A stretch of 41,916 nt of DNA from Nitrospirota bacterium (lineage in GTDB: Bacteria > Nitrospirota > Nitrospiria > Nitrospirales > Nitrospiraceae), in NCBI GenBank assembly GCA_013388555.1, contig JACAFD010000173.1, positions 1-41,916 of the forward strand, written 5' to 3'. The notes under the pieces were generated by a model, which was not told the origin of the DNA, searched no databases, and saw only the letters and a program-made list of their open reading frames with translations. Of the stretch, positions 34,327 through 41,916 are shown piece after piece. A program made the translations under genes and the position numbers. The stretch's first letter is position 1. Each line of letters starts with the position of its first letter.

Positions 34327-35250
34327 ATGGAATTTCCTGGCGGAAAAAAGTTTGCGTTTTCAATACTTGACGACACAGATGATGCGACCTTGGCGAACGT
34401 CAAGCCGGTCTATGCCGCACTCAGTGACGCCGGCATGCGGACGACAAAGACCGTATGGCCCATGGGTTGTCCGGAGGGAAGCCGTCTATTTTTTGCGGGC
34501 GAAACATTGGAGAATGAAGCCTACTTGAAGTTCGTACACGAGCTTGCAGCTCAGGGATTCGAAATTGCCTTTCACGGCGCGACCATGGAGTCGAGTCTGC
34601 GCGAGAGGACGCTACGAGGGCTTGAATTTCTCAGAAATGAATTTGGATCCTACCCGCGACTATTCTGCAATCATGGGTTTAATCAGGATAATCTCTATTG
34701 GGGAAACAAGCGCTTCCAGAGCCCGTTCTTTCGGGGATTCCTCTCCTGGGCCATGGGCAGTCGGTCGATCACCTATTATGGCGACGATGAGAACTCGCCT
34801 TATTTTTGGGGGGATTGTGCCCTTACGTATATTCAATATGTCAGGAATTTTACCTTTCGACGACTGAATATGCTTGAGGCGAACCCCGATATGCCCTACC
34901 GGTTGCGCGGAACAAAATACGTCAACTTCTGGTTCTCTACCTCCGATGCGCCTGACGTAAGAGCATTCAACGGACTTCTCACGCAGGCACGTCTCGATCA
35001 ACTTGAACGGGATGGCGGTGTCTGCATCGTGTCGACGCATTTGGGAAAGGGGTTTGCGACGGACGGGAAGCTGGACCAGGATACGGACAGGATTCTGCGG
35101 TACTTGAGCGGAAGGCCAGGATGGTATGTTCCTGTCTCAGAGCTACTGGACTATCTCCGGAGCAAACAGGGGGGCGGAGAATTGAGCGATTGGACTCGTT
35201 TTAAGCTTGAATGGCTGTATATTTTGGACAAGCTAAAGCTAGCCTTTTAA
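34327..35250 (+). CDS. Atypical polysaccharide deacetylase-like protein
   Basis: NodB-like barrel protein of 307 aa. The N-terminal catalytic region is SILDDTDDATL (D15/D16) and a strand-2 histidine is in AFHGATMES (H83). The second metal-binding His of HxxxH is missing; CNHGFNQDN and STHLGKG further on may supply metal ligands. This points to an altered metal site and perhaps a reaction other than N-deacetylation. Start ATG 34327 has GGGAGGGCGG upstream, so the frame from 34303 is too long. There is no signal peptide. It lies 56 bp after the ligase/polymerase gene. Confidence 0.75.
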   Translation: MEFPGGKKFAFSILDDTDDATLANVKPVYAALSDAGMRTTKTVWPMGCPEGSRLFFAGETLENEAYLKFVHELAAQGFEIAFHGATMESSLRERTLRGLEFLRNEFGSYPRLFCNHGFNQDNLYWGNKRFQSPFFRGFLSWAMGSRSITYYGDDENSPYFWGDCALTYIQYVRNFTFRRLNMLEANPDMPYRLRGTKYVNFWFSTSDAPDVRAFNGLLTQARLDQLERDGGVCIVSTHLGKGFATDGKLDQDTDRILRYLSGRPGWYVPVSELLDYLRSKQGGGELSDWTRFKLEWLYILDKLKLAF

Positions 35251-35271
35251 CGGGAGTGTTAGCAAAGGTCG

Positions 35272-36489
35272 ATGCCTGTTTCACCATCTATAGCATCGTG
35301 CGCCGCGCACCCATCGAGCGATGTGTACAGTGGGCGAGTGAGCAGACCCGGCCTCCTTCGCATTTGCCATGTCGCTTCGGGAGACTTATGGGCCGGAGCA
35401 GAAGTGCAAACCGCCCAGCTCCTGGTGGAGTTACAGAAGGATCCTGCTCTTCACGTAGAAGCGATCGTGCTGAATAAAGGCATGCTCTACGACCGACTCA
35501 TAACCGCTGGTATCAATACTCATCTGATAGACGAGAATGCGCTGAACTCTTTTGAAATCTCGAAACGCTTATATGAATTCAATAGGCGCTGGAGGCCGGA
35601 TGTAGTGCATACGCATCGAATTAAGGAAAACTGCCTGGGGGGGCTGGCTGCCGCATGGTCAGACGTTCCGGTGATTCTACACACAGTTCATGGCCTCCAG
35701 GAGGCTCTTAGCGGATGGGAACATGTGAAATGGAAATGCTATTCCCTCATGTCGAGCCAAGTCACAAAGAGGGTCGCTTCCGGATTAATAGGCGTGTCGA
35801 ATGACATAGCGTCCTGCCTCAGGAAACGGTTTCCCGAAACGCAAGTTACATGTATCCATAATGGGATCATGAACGACCTTTCAGCCCAAAATGACATGCT
35901 GGGGACAACGAGAGACCAGATTGGCATCGCTGAGCCTGCCTTCGTCGTTGGGTGCGTGGGGCGGTTATCGCCGGTAAAAGGGATCGAGTACTTACTACGG
36001 GCAGTGTCTCTGCTTGTGCATGAGCGGGGAATGCAATCCATTCAGGCGGCCATTGTTGGCGGAGGTCCTCTGCAGCGATCTCTAGAAGCGCTCGCACAGA
36101 ATCTAGCCATTTCGGGGCATGTCAGGTTTCTGGGGGAACGGCATGATGTGCCGAGTCTCCTGAGGCTTTTTGATGTTTTCGCAATGCCCTCTCTCCACGA
36201 GGGGATTCCCATGGCATTGCTTGAGGCAATGCGCGCTGGCTGTCCCGTTGTCGCTTCCGCTGTAGGAGGGATTCCCGAGGTGATTCGGGATGGGGATGAC
36301 GGGATGCTGGTACCTGCTAAGGATCCAAGCGCCTTGGCTCATGCCATTGGTACTATGCAGGTTTCCGCATTAAATCGGGCAAGATTCAGTGAGGCGGGAC
36401 GGGCACGGGTGACCGCTGAATTTGGTGCGGGACGTATGGCGGTTCGCACAAAGGAATTCTATCTGGATCTTCTTGGCCGACCACGTTAA
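35272..36489 (+). CDS. Glycosyltransferase, GT4 family
   Basis: GT-B glycosyltransferase of up to 405 aa. The core starts at LRICHVASGDLWAGAEVQ, followed by DVVHTHRIKEN, the donor-domain start GCVGRLSPVKGIEYLL and the EX7E block HEGIPMALLEAMRAGCPVVAS. The first 28 residues from ATG 35272 are unconserved; GTG 35338 would start right before the core and may be the true start. AAAGG precedes the ATG at 35272. It is 21 bp after the atypical deacetylase and is followed by a 345-bp gap. Donor sugar unknown. Confidence 0.9.
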   Translation: MPVSPSIASCAAHPSSDVYSGRVSRPGLLRICHVASGDLWAGAEVQTAQLLVELQKDPALHVEAIVLNKGMLYDRLITAGINTHLIDENALNSFEISKRLYEFNRRWRPDVVHTHRIKENCLGGLAAAWSDVPVILHTVHGLQEALSGWEHVKWKCYSLMSSQVTKRVASGLIGVSNDIASCLRKRFPETQVTCIHNGIMNDLSAQNDMLGTTRDQIGIAEPAFVVGCVGRLSPVKGIEYLLRAVSLLVHERGMQSIQAAIVGGGPLQRSLEALAQNLAISGHVRFLGERHDVPSLLRLFDVFAMPSLHEGIPMALLEAMRAGCPVVASAVGGIPEVIRDGDDGMLVPAKDPSALAHAIGTMQVSALNRARFSEAGRARVTAEFGAGRMAVRTKEFYLDLLGRPR

Positions 36490-36625
36490 TCCCGCTCCTC
36501 CCCCCTCCAAACGAATAATCCGACCTTTTCCTGCATCGCCGCCCATATCCCTTAGTACCAGCTATTATCCTCGTCCATTGGTGCAAGGAGCGTCATCCCA
36601 TTGCGCGCTCCCTGTAAGCCTGAGA

Positions 36626-36644
36626 ACCGGCTTGCAAGGCCGGT
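36626..36644 (+). other. Inverted repeat ACCGGC-N7-GCCGGT
   Basis: Six perfect pairs around the loop TTGCAAG, which itself holds the palindrome TTGCAA. It lies 137 bases after the GT4 stop. Possible stem-loop or operator; no T-run follows, so a terminator role is weak. Confidence 0.3.
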
Positions 36645-36675
36645 CACCTCTGTGCGGTCAAAAGCACGATTAAAG

Positions 36676-36702
36676 TTTGCTTGTGGCTTGGGGTGAAGCA
36701 AA
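36676..36702 (+). other. Inverted repeat TTTGCTT-N13-AAGCAAA
   Basis: Seven perfect pairs with a G-rich 13-base loop, 133 bases before the start of the next gene. Either a leader stem-loop or a repressor-type palindrome; nothing in the window identifies a binding protein. Confidence 0.28.
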
Positions 36703-36834
36703 ATAGCGTCTGCAATATATCCCCGAACCAGCTCCTGCAGAAGACTCTAAATAGCAGGTTGGATGTGTGTTGAGGCTGGGTGGGGCCATCGAAGCACAGT
36801 GACGAAGTTCAAGCCTTGGGGATCTCCAGGAAAG

Positions 36835-38022
36835 ATGCGAGCAGCGAAATCGAAGCTTCCCTATTACGTTGTGGCCGCTATTTTCGCCGGCCTCGTGATT
36901 GAGCTCACGGCATACCTGGCGATCCACTTCGTTCTGCTTCCCCGGGAGCCCGCGTTTTTCTTTCGGAGCCCGTCGATCCCCGCAGCCGAATTTGACCGTT
37001 ACATGAGCATACGTGATTCGTTGCTGGGATGGCCCGCGAAACGCACCGATGAGAAAGGTGTGGAGGTCATCGAATCCCGACCCATTCCGGCGTATCCGAC
37101 TGCGGGGAATGAATGTGTGTCACTGTACGGCGACTCATTCACGTATGGAGATGAGGTAGAGCATTCGGAAGCATGGAGCAATGTGTTGTCCCTGCGGGTC
37201 AAATGCCGGGTCGGCAACTATGGGATAGGAGGGTATGGCACAGATCAAGCCTATCTGCGCTTCGTCAAGAATACCCATGATTCGGCAGGGGTTGCGATTC
37301 TTGGAATTTTTCCGGAAAACGTCCTCAGAAACGTGAATCGGTACCGTTATTTCCTTGATGCGCGGACGACATTCTCACTTAAGCCGAGATTCATACTGGA
37401 GAAGGGGCAATTGAAATTAGTTGAGATGCCGGTGTGGAGCCAGGAGGAGTTTCTCGTTGCAACACAGGATCCTGAAAAGGCCTTTGAGTTTGAAACATTC
37501 CTGCCCGATTCAGAATTTGGTCCGGTGTCGCTCTCGTTTCCGTACTCATGGAAAGCCATCAAGCTGTTTCTTTCCGAAAGGGCCAGAAGTGCGATGCTCG
37601 GCCGCACCAGCTGGGAGGTGTTCTATCGGGACGATCATCCGACACATGCCCTCAGAATTACGAGTGAGATTGCCGAACAGTTTGTGAAAACAGGCCGATC
37701 ACGAGGGAAGTCCGCCTTCGTGCTGATCTATCCCACTGCTCGGTCATTTAAGCAATTCAAGGAGACGGGGGAACTGGTCACCCGTCCACTCATCGACGAT
37801 CTGGAGCGGAGGCATATTCCTACTCTCGACCTCCATGAAGAATTCGGCACACGCGTGGAGAAGCAGGGGTTTTGTGATCTCCTCACACAACCGGCTGTCT
37901 GTGCAGGGCATTTCAACCTGAAAGGGAATGTGATGGTTTCCGAAATTGTGCACGAATATCTCGTCAGGATGAAGCTGCTCGAAGCAGGTGCGTTACCTGC
38001 TGCTGCGATCGAAAAAGGCTGA
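36835..38022 (+). CDS. Membrane-anchored SGNH/GDSL hydrolase 3
   Basis: A 395-aa protein with an N-terminal signal-anchor helix (about residues 10-34) and a periplasmic SGNH fold. Block I is LYGDSFTYGDEVE (Ser101), block II includes GNYGIGGYGTDQA, block III is GIFPENV (Asn), and the C-terminal Asp/His pair is in FCDLLTQPAVCAGHFN. It probably adds or removes O-acyl groups on the exported glycan. Start ATG 36835 has AGGAAAG directly upstream; a frame from 36763 would add 24 residues without support. It is five bases before the next glycosyltransferase gene. Confidence 0.86.
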   Translation: MRAAKSKLPYYVVAAIFAGLVIELTAYLAIHFVLLPREPAFFFRSPSIPAAEFDRYMSIRDSLLGWPAKRTDEKGVEVIESRPIPAYPTAGNECVSLYGDSFTYGDEVEHSEAWSNVLSLRVKCRVGNYGIGGYGTDQAYLRFVKNTHDSAGVAILGIFPENVLRNVNRYRYFLDARTTFSLKPRFILEKGQLKLVEMPVWSQEEFLVATQDPEKAFEFETFLPDSEFGPVSLSFPYSWKAIKLFLSERARSAMLGRTSWEVFYRDDHPTHALRITSEIAEQFVKTGRSRGKSAFVLIYPTARSFKQFKETGELVTRPLIDDLERRHIPTLDLHEEFGTRVEKQGFCDLLTQPAVCAGHFNLKGNVMVSEIVHEYLVRMKLLEAGALPAAAIEKG

Positions 38023-38027
38023 CTGGA

Positions 38028-39233
38028 ATGATTGTTTGTCATGTCTGGGATGCAGACTATCCGTGGGATGTCCGGGTCGAGAAGGTCTGCGACTCACTGC
38101 TGAAGAAGCACGAAGTGCATCTTGTGTGTCGTAATTCACGGCGACGCGCTCGTTACGAGTACGCGAAGGGCCTTCATATTCACCGTTTGCCCTGTTTGCC
38201 GGAAGGATTTGGAGGCCTTAATGGCTTCATCGGATTTCCCGCATTCTTCAATCCGCTCTGGATCTATGAGATTGGGAAAACGGTGAAGCAAACAAAGGCC
38301 GACGTGATCGTCGTCCGAGACATCACTTTGGCGTGGACCGCGCTGGGGATTGGGCGTCTTCTCAGTCTCCCTGTGGTTCTCGATATGGCAGAGAATTACC
38401 CGGCTATGATTCAGGATCTCTGGGATTACCAGGGGTTTTCAGTCCTCAATTTCCTGGTTAGAAACCCAAGTATCATCCGCACGGTCGAGCGAGTGAGTGT
38501 GCGCCAGTGTGATCATGTTGTGGCTGTGGTTGAGGAATCCCGTACTCGACTAATTTCCCTCGGGGTTGATCCTGCGAGGATTTCGTTGGTCATTAATACG
38601 CCAACTTCGGAGCGACTAGTAGACTCGCCTCGTGCTAGTAGCATCGGTGTCTCGCGTGGGCCACGGAGCCTCACCATTCTCTATCTCGGGTTACTGGAAT
38701 GGGCGCGCGGAATAGAAACGGCTATTCGGGCGATTCCCCTGGTGCGAAAGCGTCTGCCGCAGGTGAAGCTGGTGATTATCGGCTCGGGGCGCCATGAAGC
38801 CCACTTTAAGCAGGTTGTCGCGCAATTGGAATTGCAGGACTCGGTGCAGTTCTTGGGATGGCTGGATTATACCAAGGCGATTGAGGTCATTAAAGAATGC
38901 GATATCGGCCTGGTCCCTCATCATGCCACAGAGAGCTGGAACACGACCATTCCGAACAAACTCTTCGACTATATGTCGATGGGGAAACCAGTCATCGTGT
39001 CGGATGCGAAACCGACCAAACGAATCGTACAGGAAGAGCGGTGTGGCATGGTGTTTGAAGATCAGAATGCTGAAGATCTGTCACGCGCAATTCTTAAACT
39101 GGAAGATGAGTCTGTCAGAGCAGAGATGGGTCGCAACGGAAAAGAGGCCGTTGCGACGAAGTACAACTGGGCGGTCGATGAAGAGAGGCTCCTCAAGGCC
39201 CTAGACCTCGCTGTGGCCGGTAGGAAGCGATAA
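38028..39233 (+). CDS. Glycosyltransferase, GT4 family
   Basis: GT-B enzyme of 401 aa. It starts MIVCHVWDADYPWDVRVEK, typical of a GT4 branch whose Rossmann loop has a DVRVEK motif. It has DVIVVRDITLAWTAL in the acceptor domain and TILYLGLLEWARGIETAI in the donor domain, followed by a C-terminal FDYMSMGKPVIVSD block. The donor is unknown. It is packed between an SGNH gene (five bases upstream) and the second amidotransferase (two bases downstream), so all three are translationally close. Confidence 0.9.
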   Translation: MIVCHVWDADYPWDVRVEKVCDSLLKKHEVHLVCRNSRRRARYEYAKGLHIHRLPCLPEGFGGLNGFIGFPAFFNPLWIYEIGKTVKQTKADVIVVRDITLAWTALGIGRLLSLPVVLDMAENYPAMIQDLWDYQGFSVLNFLVRNPSIIRTVERVSVRQCDHVVAVVEESRTRLISLGVDPARISLVINTPTSERLVDSPRASSIGVSRGPRSLTILYLGLLEWARGIETAIRAIPLVRKRLPQVKLVIIGSGRHEAHFKQVVAQLELQDSVQFLGWLDYTKAIEVIKECDIGLVPHHATESWNTTIPNKLFDYMSMGKPVIVSDAKPTKRIVQEERCGMVFEDQNAEDLSRAILKLEDESVRAEMGRNGKEAVATKYNWAVDEERLLKALDLAVAGRKR

Positions 39234-39235
39234 TT

Positions 39236-41134
39236 ATGTGTGGGGTCGTTGGCATATTGGATGTTCAAGGGCGGGCAGTGGCTCCTGCCTGGATCGACTC
39301 GATGAACGACGCGATCGTCCATCGAGGGCCGGATGACAGTGGAAGCTATGTGAAGGGGGGAATCGGGATCGGCATGCGCCGCCTGTCGATCATCGATGTC
39401 GCTGGCGGTCATCAGCCGGTCTATAACGAGGACAAGACTGTCTATGCTGTGTTCAATGGGGAAATCTACAATCATCTTGAACTACGCAAGGATCTTGAGA
39501 AGGCTGGGCATCGGTTTTATACCCACAGCGACTCCGAAACCTTGGTCCATCTGTATGAGCAGTATGGTGTAGAAGGAGTCACGAGATTGAGAGGGATGTT
39601 TGCCTATGCGCTGTGGGATGCAAAGGCCGACCGCCTCATGCTCGCGAGAGATCGATTCGGAATCAAGCCACTGTTCTATTCCTTCGTCGACGGCCGGTTG
39701 GTTTTTGCTTCCGAGCTGAAGGCGTTTTTTCGGCTCCCGTGGTTCTTTTCAGATGTGAATCGAGCCGCAGTCCATCGATTTCTGGCCTACCTCTACATTC
39801 CTGGACCCCAGACTATCTATCAGAATATTGTGGAGCTACCGCCGGCGCATACATTGATCTGTGAAGATGGTCGAATCGCCGTTCAGCAGTACTGGAGGCT
39901 GCAGTTCCGATCACAACCGACTGTATCACTTGAAGAATGGGAGGAGCGCTTTCTTGCACAGTTCAGAGAGAGCGTAAAAAGCCATCTGATCAGCGACGTA
40001 CCACTTGGCGCGTTCCTCTCGGGAGGGATCGATTCCAGTGCCATCGTGGGCGTGATGGCGCAGGAGTCCTCAGCACCAGTGTTGACATTTTCAATCGGCC
40101 ACGAGGGGAAAGGCGCCTTTCAAGACGAACGGGCGTTTGCGCGGATCGTGGCGGAACGGTTTCAGACGAAGCATCATGAATTTGTGGTTACGACAGATAT
40201 CAAGGATCTCTTGCCAAAATTGATTGCGTGTTTCGACCAGCCCTTTGCTGATTCCTCCGCGATCCCCAACTATTATGTCAGTCAGATGACCCGTCAGCAT
40301 GTCACCGTTGCGCTCTCCGGGCTGGGTGGGGATGAAATCGGAGGCGGCTATGAACGGTATCTTGGCATGCTGTGGGCCGAGCTTTTTGGAAAACTCCCCC
40401 CTGCCGCACGGGGAGTGCTCGGACAGAAGTGGATTCACCTGCTTCCGGATGTTGCAACGGGGCATCCCTGGATGAGCCGGCTCAAACGATTTCTCGCTGC
40501 TGCTGAACTGCCATCCCCGGCGCGGTATGCCGCATTTATCACGGCATTTTCGGAACAGGAACGTACAGATCTTTTGTGCAGAGATTTCACCGCAGCGCAG
40601 AATCTTGGCAGGCCTGAGAGCCTTGTGCGCGACATTTTTGATTCAGGCGACGCCGACGGTTTGCTACATAACCTCCTGCTCAGCGACATGCAGCTGTATC
40701 TTCCCGGCGATCTCCTGACGCTTACGGATCGAGTCAGCATGTCCCATTCACTCGAGGTGCGTGTGCCATTTCTCGATCATCCTCTAGTCGAACTCATGGC
40801 TCAGATTCCCCCCCGATACAAGACGTCACTCTGGTCGAAGAAGATTTTGTTCAAGGGAGCATTGCGGAAGCTGCTCCCATCAAGCATCTTGCACCGTAAG
40901 AAGCTAGGCTTTTCCGTGCCGCTTGGACTCTGGCTGCGTACGGATCTCAAGGCCATGATGTGCGATACCCTGTCGCCGCACATCCTCAAGGACATTGGTT
41001 TTCTCAATGTCACGGAGGTGCAGCGCATCGTCGCTGAGCACGTGGGCGGCCAGGCGAATCATGAGAGCAAATTGTGGGGACTGATCAATCTGGTGTCTTG
41101 GTGGCGTGATGGACGTCGGTGCTACAAGAACTGA
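39236..41134 (+). CDS. asnB: Asparagine synthase-like glutamine amidotransferase 2
   Basis: Second class II amidotransferase of the asparagine synthase type, 632 aa. Cys2 nucleophile in MCGVVGIL, FNGEIYN, and the ATP loop FLSGGIDSSAIV are all intact. The C-terminal end has the SHSLEVRVPFLDH stretch. It is clearly paralogous to the first copy at 21741 but not a recent duplicate, as the two diverge along most of their length. It may amidate a different carboxylate. The ATG lies two bases after the glycosyltransferase stop, and the next SGNH gene starts 13 bases after this stop. Confidence 0.93.
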   Translation: MCGVVGILDVQGRAVAPAWIDSMNDAIVHRGPDDSGSYVKGGIGIGMRRLSIIDVAGGHQPVYNEDKTVYAVFNGEIYNHLELRKDLEKAGHRFYTHSDSETLVHLYEQYGVEGVTRLRGMFAYALWDAKADRLMLARDRFGIKPLFYSFVDGRLVFASELKAFFRLPWFFSDVNRAAVHRFLAYLYIPGPQTIYQNIVELPPAHTLICEDGRIAVQQYWRLQFRSQPTVSLEEWEERFLAQFRESVKSHLISDVPLGAFLSGGIDSSAIVGVMAQESSAPVLTFSIGHEGKGAFQDERAFARIVAERFQTKHHEFVVTTDIKDLLPKLIACFDQPFADSSAIPNYYVSQMTRQHVTVALSGLGGDEIGGGYERYLGMLWAELFGKLPPAARGVLGQKWIHLLPDVATGHPWMSRLKRFLAAAELPSPARYAAFITAFSEQERTDLLCRDFTAAQNLGRPESLVRDIFDSGDADGLLHNLLLSDMQLYLPGDLLTLTDRVSMSHSLEVRVPFLDHPLVELMAQIPPRYKTSLWSKKILFKGALRKLLPSSILHRKKLGFSVPLGLWLRTDLKAMMCDTLSPHILKDIGFLNVTEVQRIVAEHVGGQANHESKLWGLINLVSWWRDGRRCYKN

Positions 41135-41147
41135 GTGCAATCGGTGC

Positions 41148-41916
41148 ATGCCGGTGAACAAGAGGTATAGCGTTGTCGTGACGATAGCTGCCCTTGTCGC
41201 AGCGTTGGGAGTTGGTCTCCTTCTCTCCGAATCGCTCCTTCGACTGTTCTATCCTCAGACATTGGGTGTGTGGGCTCAGACACGGGACGGGCTTATCCTT
41301 CTGAGGCCTTCGCTCCATATATTTCACGAACGGTTTGGCACACACGTGCAAACGAATTCTTTCGGCTTTCGTGACCGGGAACACAAACTCGGGAAACCGG
41401 CTGGAACGCTGCGGGTCCTGCTGATGGGTGATTCCTTTATGGAAGCTCTTCAGGTCGAGGTTGAAGAGGCCTTTCCTGCGCTGCTGGAAAGGGAGTTGCA
41501 GACGTTGCTCGGGTGTCCGGTCGAAGTCATCAGCGCTGGTGTCAGTGGCTGGGGAACAGATGACGAAGTCACGTACTTGAAAAGAAAAGGGGCAGAGTTC
41601 CATCCGGACGTCGTGCTCTTCGCGGCAACGCTTCACAACGATATAAGCGATAACATGGAAGGGCGCTATCATATAGTGGACCAAGGGCAGCTCATCGAGA
41701 AACCCATCAGCGAGCTGCCTTGGTATACCTACTGGGGCCTTGAAGCGCGAAGCTATCTCGCATCCCACTCGCACCTGTATCAGATCGTGTATCAGTCCTG
41801 GAAATCATTAGGGCGCTCGGATGCAGGGGCGCGGCTAACGAGTCACGTCGTTGAGTTAATGAGGAAGACTCAAAATGACGAAGTCAAGCGAGGGTGGTGG
41901 GTTACTCAAAAATTGC
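41148..41916 (+). CDS. Membrane-anchored SGNH/GDSL hydrolase 4 (3' partial)
   Basis: Reading frame open to the right edge, about 256 codons visible. It begins MPVNKRYSVVVTIAAL, with one N-terminal hydrophobic anchor (about residues 8-27). It then has NSFGFRDREH, block I LLMGDSFMEALQVE (Ser96), SAGVSGWGTDDEV and the block III-like TLHNDISDN. The SxGFRDRE motif is shared with SGNH gene 1. The catalytic Asp/His pair would lie beyond the window. ATG 41148 is chosen; an in-frame ATG at 41109 would overlap the amidotransferase, and GTG 41154 is possible. Role as for the other SGNH genes: O-acyl turnover on the exported glycan. Confidence 0.85.
   Translation, partial: MPVNKRYSVVVTIAALVAALGVGLLLSESLLRLFYPQTLGVWAQTRDGLILLRPSLHIFHERFGTHVQTNSFGFRDREHKLGKPAGTLRVLLMGDSFMEALQVEVEEAFPALLERELQTLLGCPVEVISAGVSGWGTDDEVTYLKRKGAEFHPDVVLFAATLHNDISDNMEGRYHIVDQGQLIEKPISELPWYTYWGLEARSYLASHSHLYQIVYQSWKSLGRSDAGARLTSHVVELMRKTQNDEVKRGWWVTQKL

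Larger units (their letters stand above)
36490..36834. other. 345-bp intergenic region with two inverted repeats
   Basis: I see no supported gene here. It contains a pyrimidine-rich start (CTCCTCCCCCCTCC), the inverted repeat ACCGGC-N7-GCCGGT at 36626-36644 and the inverted repeat TTTGCTT-N13-AAGCAAA at 36676-36702. No clear -35/-10 or sigma-54 pair was found. A frame open from 36763 leads into the next gene, but its Shine-Dalgarno-supported start is at 36835. The region could be a leader with regulatory RNA structure. Confidence 0.5.

Noticed and set aside
41085-41774. Minus-strand frame of 229 aa near the right edge
   Set aside because: The plus strand encodes an SGNH protein with GDSF and NSFGFRDRE motifs continuing to the window end; the minus frame shows no family motif.
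1-41916. CRISPR arrays, tRNA or rRNA genes, insertion sequences, integrases and toxin-antitoxin genes
   Set aside because: None seen on either strand; short inverted repeats found are isolated and not flanking any transposase.

Overview
The window is one uninterrupted, single-strand (+) cluster for making, decorating and exporting a cell-surface or extracellular polysaccharide. I count 35 coding regions; the first is cut by the left edge and the last by the right edge. I see no tRNA, rRNA, insertion sequence, integrase or CRISPR array. Several genes resemble the exosortase-A (XrtA/PEP-CTERM) exopolysaccharide loci of Gram-negative bacteria: the sugar transferase, the DUF3473-type deacetylase, the class II amidotransferase and the FemAB-like protein. 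Base composition is moderately GC-rich, many starts are GTG, and Shine-Dalgarno sites are clear. Together these suggest an environmental Gram-negative such as Nitrospira or a proteobacterium. That assignment is inference, because the window holds no phylogenetic marker.

Layout. (A) 1-4719: priming glycosyl-phosphate transferase, polysaccharide deacetylase, a NusG/RfaH-like antiterminator, then a carbamoyltransferase module of three genes (NodU/CmcH-like enzyme, SxtJ-like membrane protein, 50-aa DUF5989-like peptide), closed by a perfect 12-bp hairpin. (B) 5109-18948: a tightly packed block with a second deacetylase, ComA-like and ComB-like enzymes (phosphosulfolactate synthase and phosphatase), three ATP-grasp ligases, a membrane acyltransferase, a LarA-like nickel-dependent 2-hydroxyacid racemase, a glycosyltransferase, a FemAB/GNAT-like transferase, a CapK/PaaK-like AMP-forming ligase and an alpha/alpha-toroid protein. 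(C) 19144-27384: Wzx-type flippase, FkbM methyltransferase, asparagine-synthase-like amidotransferase, FemAB-like protein, DegT-type aminotransferase and membrane GT2. (D) 27585-41916: MBL-fold protein, three GT4 glycosyltransferases, four membrane-anchored SGNH hydrolases/acyltransferases, an O-antigen ligase/polymerase-like protein, a third and atypical deacetylase, and a second asparagine-synthase-like enzyme.

How the genes may work together. The standard parts are visible: priming, sugar addition by GT4/GT2 enzymes, flipping by Wzx, polymerisation or ligation by the Wzy/WaaL-like protein, and tailoring by deacetylation, methylation, acylation, carbamoylation, amidation and transamination. 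The unusual part is block B. ComA and ComB would make 3-sulfolactate from phosphoenolpyruvate and sulfite, a LarA-like enzyme could invert its C2 centre, and ATP-grasp, AMP-ligase and FemAB-like enzymes are suited to activating a carboxylate and attaching it through an amide or ester. I propose that this locus makes a glycan carrying sulfolactate or a close relative, which I do not know to be described. The enzyme families are seen in the sequence; the pathway is inference.
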